Shown: positions 62,379-64,000 of the stretch, piece after piece
Position numbering within the stretch: the first letter of the stretch is position 1
How the letters are laid out: the number at the start of each line of letters is the position of its first letter
Assembly (NCBI GenBank): GCA_937625935.1
Contig: OW569355.1
Location: 124,001-188,000 of the forward strand
Length of the DNA stretch: 64,000 nt
Source of the DNA: Tetramitus jugosus
Taxonomy: Eukaryota > Heterolobosea > Eutetramitea > Acrasida > Vahlkampfiidae
Direction: 5' to 3'
Notes under the pieces: model-generated
Seen by the model: only the letters and a program-made list of their open reading frames with translations
Told to the model about the DNA's origin: nothing
The model's database searches: none
Translations under genes and position numbers: made by a program

Positions 62379-63701
62379 TTAAAAGTAATCCACTTTGAGA
62401 TCACTGTTTGTTGCCAATAGTTTCTTAATTGTGAGCTTACTCTGACCATCCAAGTCATTCTCACCCAGATTAATCAATTGCAAGTGTGGTAATTGACACG
62501 ATCTCATCAGTATCAACTCTTGAACAATGTACACCGCAGTTTCACCTTGTATACGATTGCACCACAAGTCCAAAACTTGCAATTGACTCAAGTGCTGTAC
62601 ACTGGATGTGATGAGAGATGCAATGGGGAATGTAATGTGATGACCCGACAGTGTCAAATGAGTCAACTGTTGACTGTTGAGCAGAATGGGTGATATGCAC
62701 TGTGACCATGCATCAGAATCAATAAAGTGATGATCCTTGTCATCATCCACCAACCATAGACTACTACTACTACTACTACTGTTGTTGTTGTTATTATTAT
62801 TATTGTTGTTATTATTGTTATTATTATTATTGTAATTGTTACTTGTTGTTGCGACTCGATGACCAATGCCTCTCATGGTTAAGCGTGTCATGATTCGATT
62901 GCCAACAAATGATTGAAAGAATATGTGACATCCAATGTTGCCATTCAATTGAACACTGATATTTCGATATTGATTCTCTTCCAACAATTGTTGTTGCTGT
63001 TGCTGTGATGATGATAATGTACTATGAGTAAAAGTACGATTAGTAGTAGTAGTGGTAATGATTTGAACTTGACATGCATCTCTCAATTCATTCAACAATT
63101 GAACCAATGGTTTATTCCAATTGTATTGAATGAGATGTGAGTACTTGTTGTTGGTATCAAATGTGTATGATGATGAACATGAGGATGATATGGTTGATGA
63201 TGATGGTGGTGACAGAGGAGAATTCTTTTGTTGTCCATTGCCAACAAATTGTGGGTGTTGTTGTTGTTGTTGTGGATGGTGAGAAGAATATGGTGGTGGT
63301 GGTGGAGGTTGTGGTTGTTGATGTTGGAGATTGGATTTATCATATTGATTGTAACTTGTTGTTTGTTGTTGTAGTTGCTGAGAGGGCAGTGCTGATTGAT
63401 GATGATGATAATAATTAGATGGAGAATTGGATAATTGTTGTGATGATGACGACGATGAGGATAACATGATTGGATAATACACTTGTGGCTCTTGTTGTTG
63501 TTGACAATAATAATTGTTCACATTCGATGATGATGATGATGACTGTGCCATGAGTGGAGGAGCACTGGCATCAATGTCATCCAATCGATTGAATGATGAA
63601 GAAGAACTGTTGTTGTTATCATTATTGTTGTTGTTGTTGTTGCTTGGAGAGAGTAATCTTCTCTTGGAACCCAATTTCTTACCCAGACCAAACAATGTCA
63701 T
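62379..63701 (-). CDS. LRR-like protein with long low-complexity regions, 440 aa
   Basis: The N-terminal 190 residues are Asn, Ser, Gln, His and Pro runs. A folded part starts near residue 195 (WNKPLVQLLNELRDACQVQI). After an Asn run of about 20 residues, three or so leucine-rich repeats close the protein: LTHLTLSGHHITFPIASLIT, LQVLDLWCNRIQGETAVYIV and LQLINLGENDLDGQSKLTIK. These are of the ribonuclease-inhibitor-like type, as in the large LRR gene at 34966-39438, but without its motif tail. Function is unknown. Confidence 0.75.
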   Translation of the reverse strand: MTLFGLGKKLGSKRRLLSPSNNNNNNNDNNNSSSSSFNRLDDIDASAPPLMAQSSSSSSNVNNYYCQQQQEPQVYYPIMLSSSSSSSQQLSNSPSNYYHHHQSALPSQQLQQQTTSYNQYDKSNLQHQQPQPPPPPPYSSHHPQQQQQHPQFVGNGQQKNSPLSPPSSSTISSSCSSSYTFDTNNKYSHLIQYNWNKPLVQLLNELRDACQVQIITTTTTNRTFTHSTLSSSQQQQQQLLEENQYRNISVQLNGNIGCHIFFQSFVGNRIMTRLTMRGIGHRVATTSNNYNNNNNNNNNNNNNNNNNSSSSSSSLWLVDDDKDHHFIDSDAWSQCISPILLNSQQLTHLTLSGHHITFPIASLITSSVQHLSQLQVLDLWCNRIQGETAVYIVQELILMRSCQLPHLQLINLGENDLDGQSKLTIKKLLATNSDLKVDYF

Positions 63702-64000
63702 GATCTTCTCTCGAGAGACTGCTCGTACTCGCTCTAATGGAGTGTGTTTTGATGTCTTTTTTGTTGTTGTTGTTGCTTGGGTGTTTTTTGGTTGTCGGAG
63801 CTAGTCCAATTTGATGCTTCCATCAAGACCTGAGGGGGACATTGCGTGTGTTGTCTGGCGGCTCTCCCAAACATTTCAGAAAGAAACACACAAACTGACA
63901 AAAAGCTTGGATCCATCAGACATTCAGACATTCATGATAATAGTCATCATCGTCCCATATTATCAATAATAAATATATTTGCATCACAGACATTGTCAAA
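63702..64000. other. 5' flank of the LRR gene to the window end
   Basis: About 300 bp. A short GTT run near 63755 is present. The only open frames are short and unsupported. Confidence 0.4.

Noticed and set aside
1..64000. tRNA, rRNA or CRISPR array
   Set aside because: I looked for the T-loop consensus, rRNA-like blocks and regularly spaced repeats and found none that hold up. Trinucleotide repeats here are coding low-complexity tracts.

Overview
The window is nuclear DNA of a free-living, flagellum-forming protist, most likely a heterolobosean amoeboflagellate of the Naegleria type. This is inferred from gene style and content, because no ribosomal RNA or other taxonomic marker is present. 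Genes are dense and lie on both strands. Spliceosomal introns are few and short, about 59-363 bp, with GTATGT, GTAAGT or GTACGT donors and AG acceptors. Long Asn, Gln, Ser, Thr and His runs come from trinucleotide tracts. The gene content mixes flagellar genes (outer-arm dynein intermediate chain, Fused kinase, a DUF4795-like coiled coil), housekeeping genes (PRP4, eIF1, RPT6, SKP1, ELP6, USB1) and an expanded signalling set (AGC-VIII and WNK kinases, a Cache-type nucleotide cyclase, a 7TM-RGS protein, a PIP kinase fused to TPRs).

Layout. 0-4.2 kb: a duplicated, partly decayed homeodomain-like unit, a multi-Cx9C protein, a secreted or membrane aminoacylase and a short coiled-coil protein. 4.3-9.5 kb: PRP4 and DDI1 converge with 6 bp between stops, followed by a FLYWCH/MULE transposase-derived gene. 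10-15.5 kb: XAP5/FAM50 and tubulin cofactor C are divergent; a large charged protein with repeated C-T-F-x-P motifs follows. 15.5-26 kb: a flippase-kinase-like AGC kinase, eIF1, a five-exon WNK kinase, a second kinase and a DUF229 membrane protein. 26-34.3 kb: SKP1 plus a detached copy of its last codons, an unassigned locus, the DUF4795-like coiled coil, USB1 and Fused.

35-48.7 kb: an LRR protein with a C-terminal array of R-x-S-G-D-F motifs, the dynein intermediate chain, ELP6, the PIPK-TPR fusion, an unassigned protein and RPT6, whose promoter holds a perfect 22-bp palindrome. 48.7-59.3 kb: MMAB cobalamin adenosyltransferase, the Cache cyclase, a twin-Cx9C protein, an unassigned low-complexity protein, an unassigned three-exon gene and the 7TM-RGS protein. 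59.3-64 kb is disordered: a zinc-ribbon exon overlaps an F-box ORF in antisense, an isolated middle segment of VPS35 follows, then an ORF resembling the N-terminal half of eukaryotic TnpB-like (Fanzor) proteins, a small membrane protein and an LRR protein.

The genes do not form one pathway. Several are plausibly co-used during flagellum building (TBCC, Fused, DUF4795-like, dynein IC and perhaps the CTFxP protein). Others belong to ubiquitin and proteasome function (DDI1, SKP1, RPT6, F-box). The accessory parts (0-0.9, 7.7-9.8, 26.0-26.6 and 59.3-62.0 kb) carry gene fragments and transposon-derived ORFs. I did not find a clear new multi-gene system. The strongest unexplained signals are the homeodomain-like duplication, the RPT6 promoter palindrome, the R-x-S-G-D-F array, the SKP1 tail copy and the fragments at 59-62 kb. 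All exon joins were made by hand from reading frame and splice motifs.
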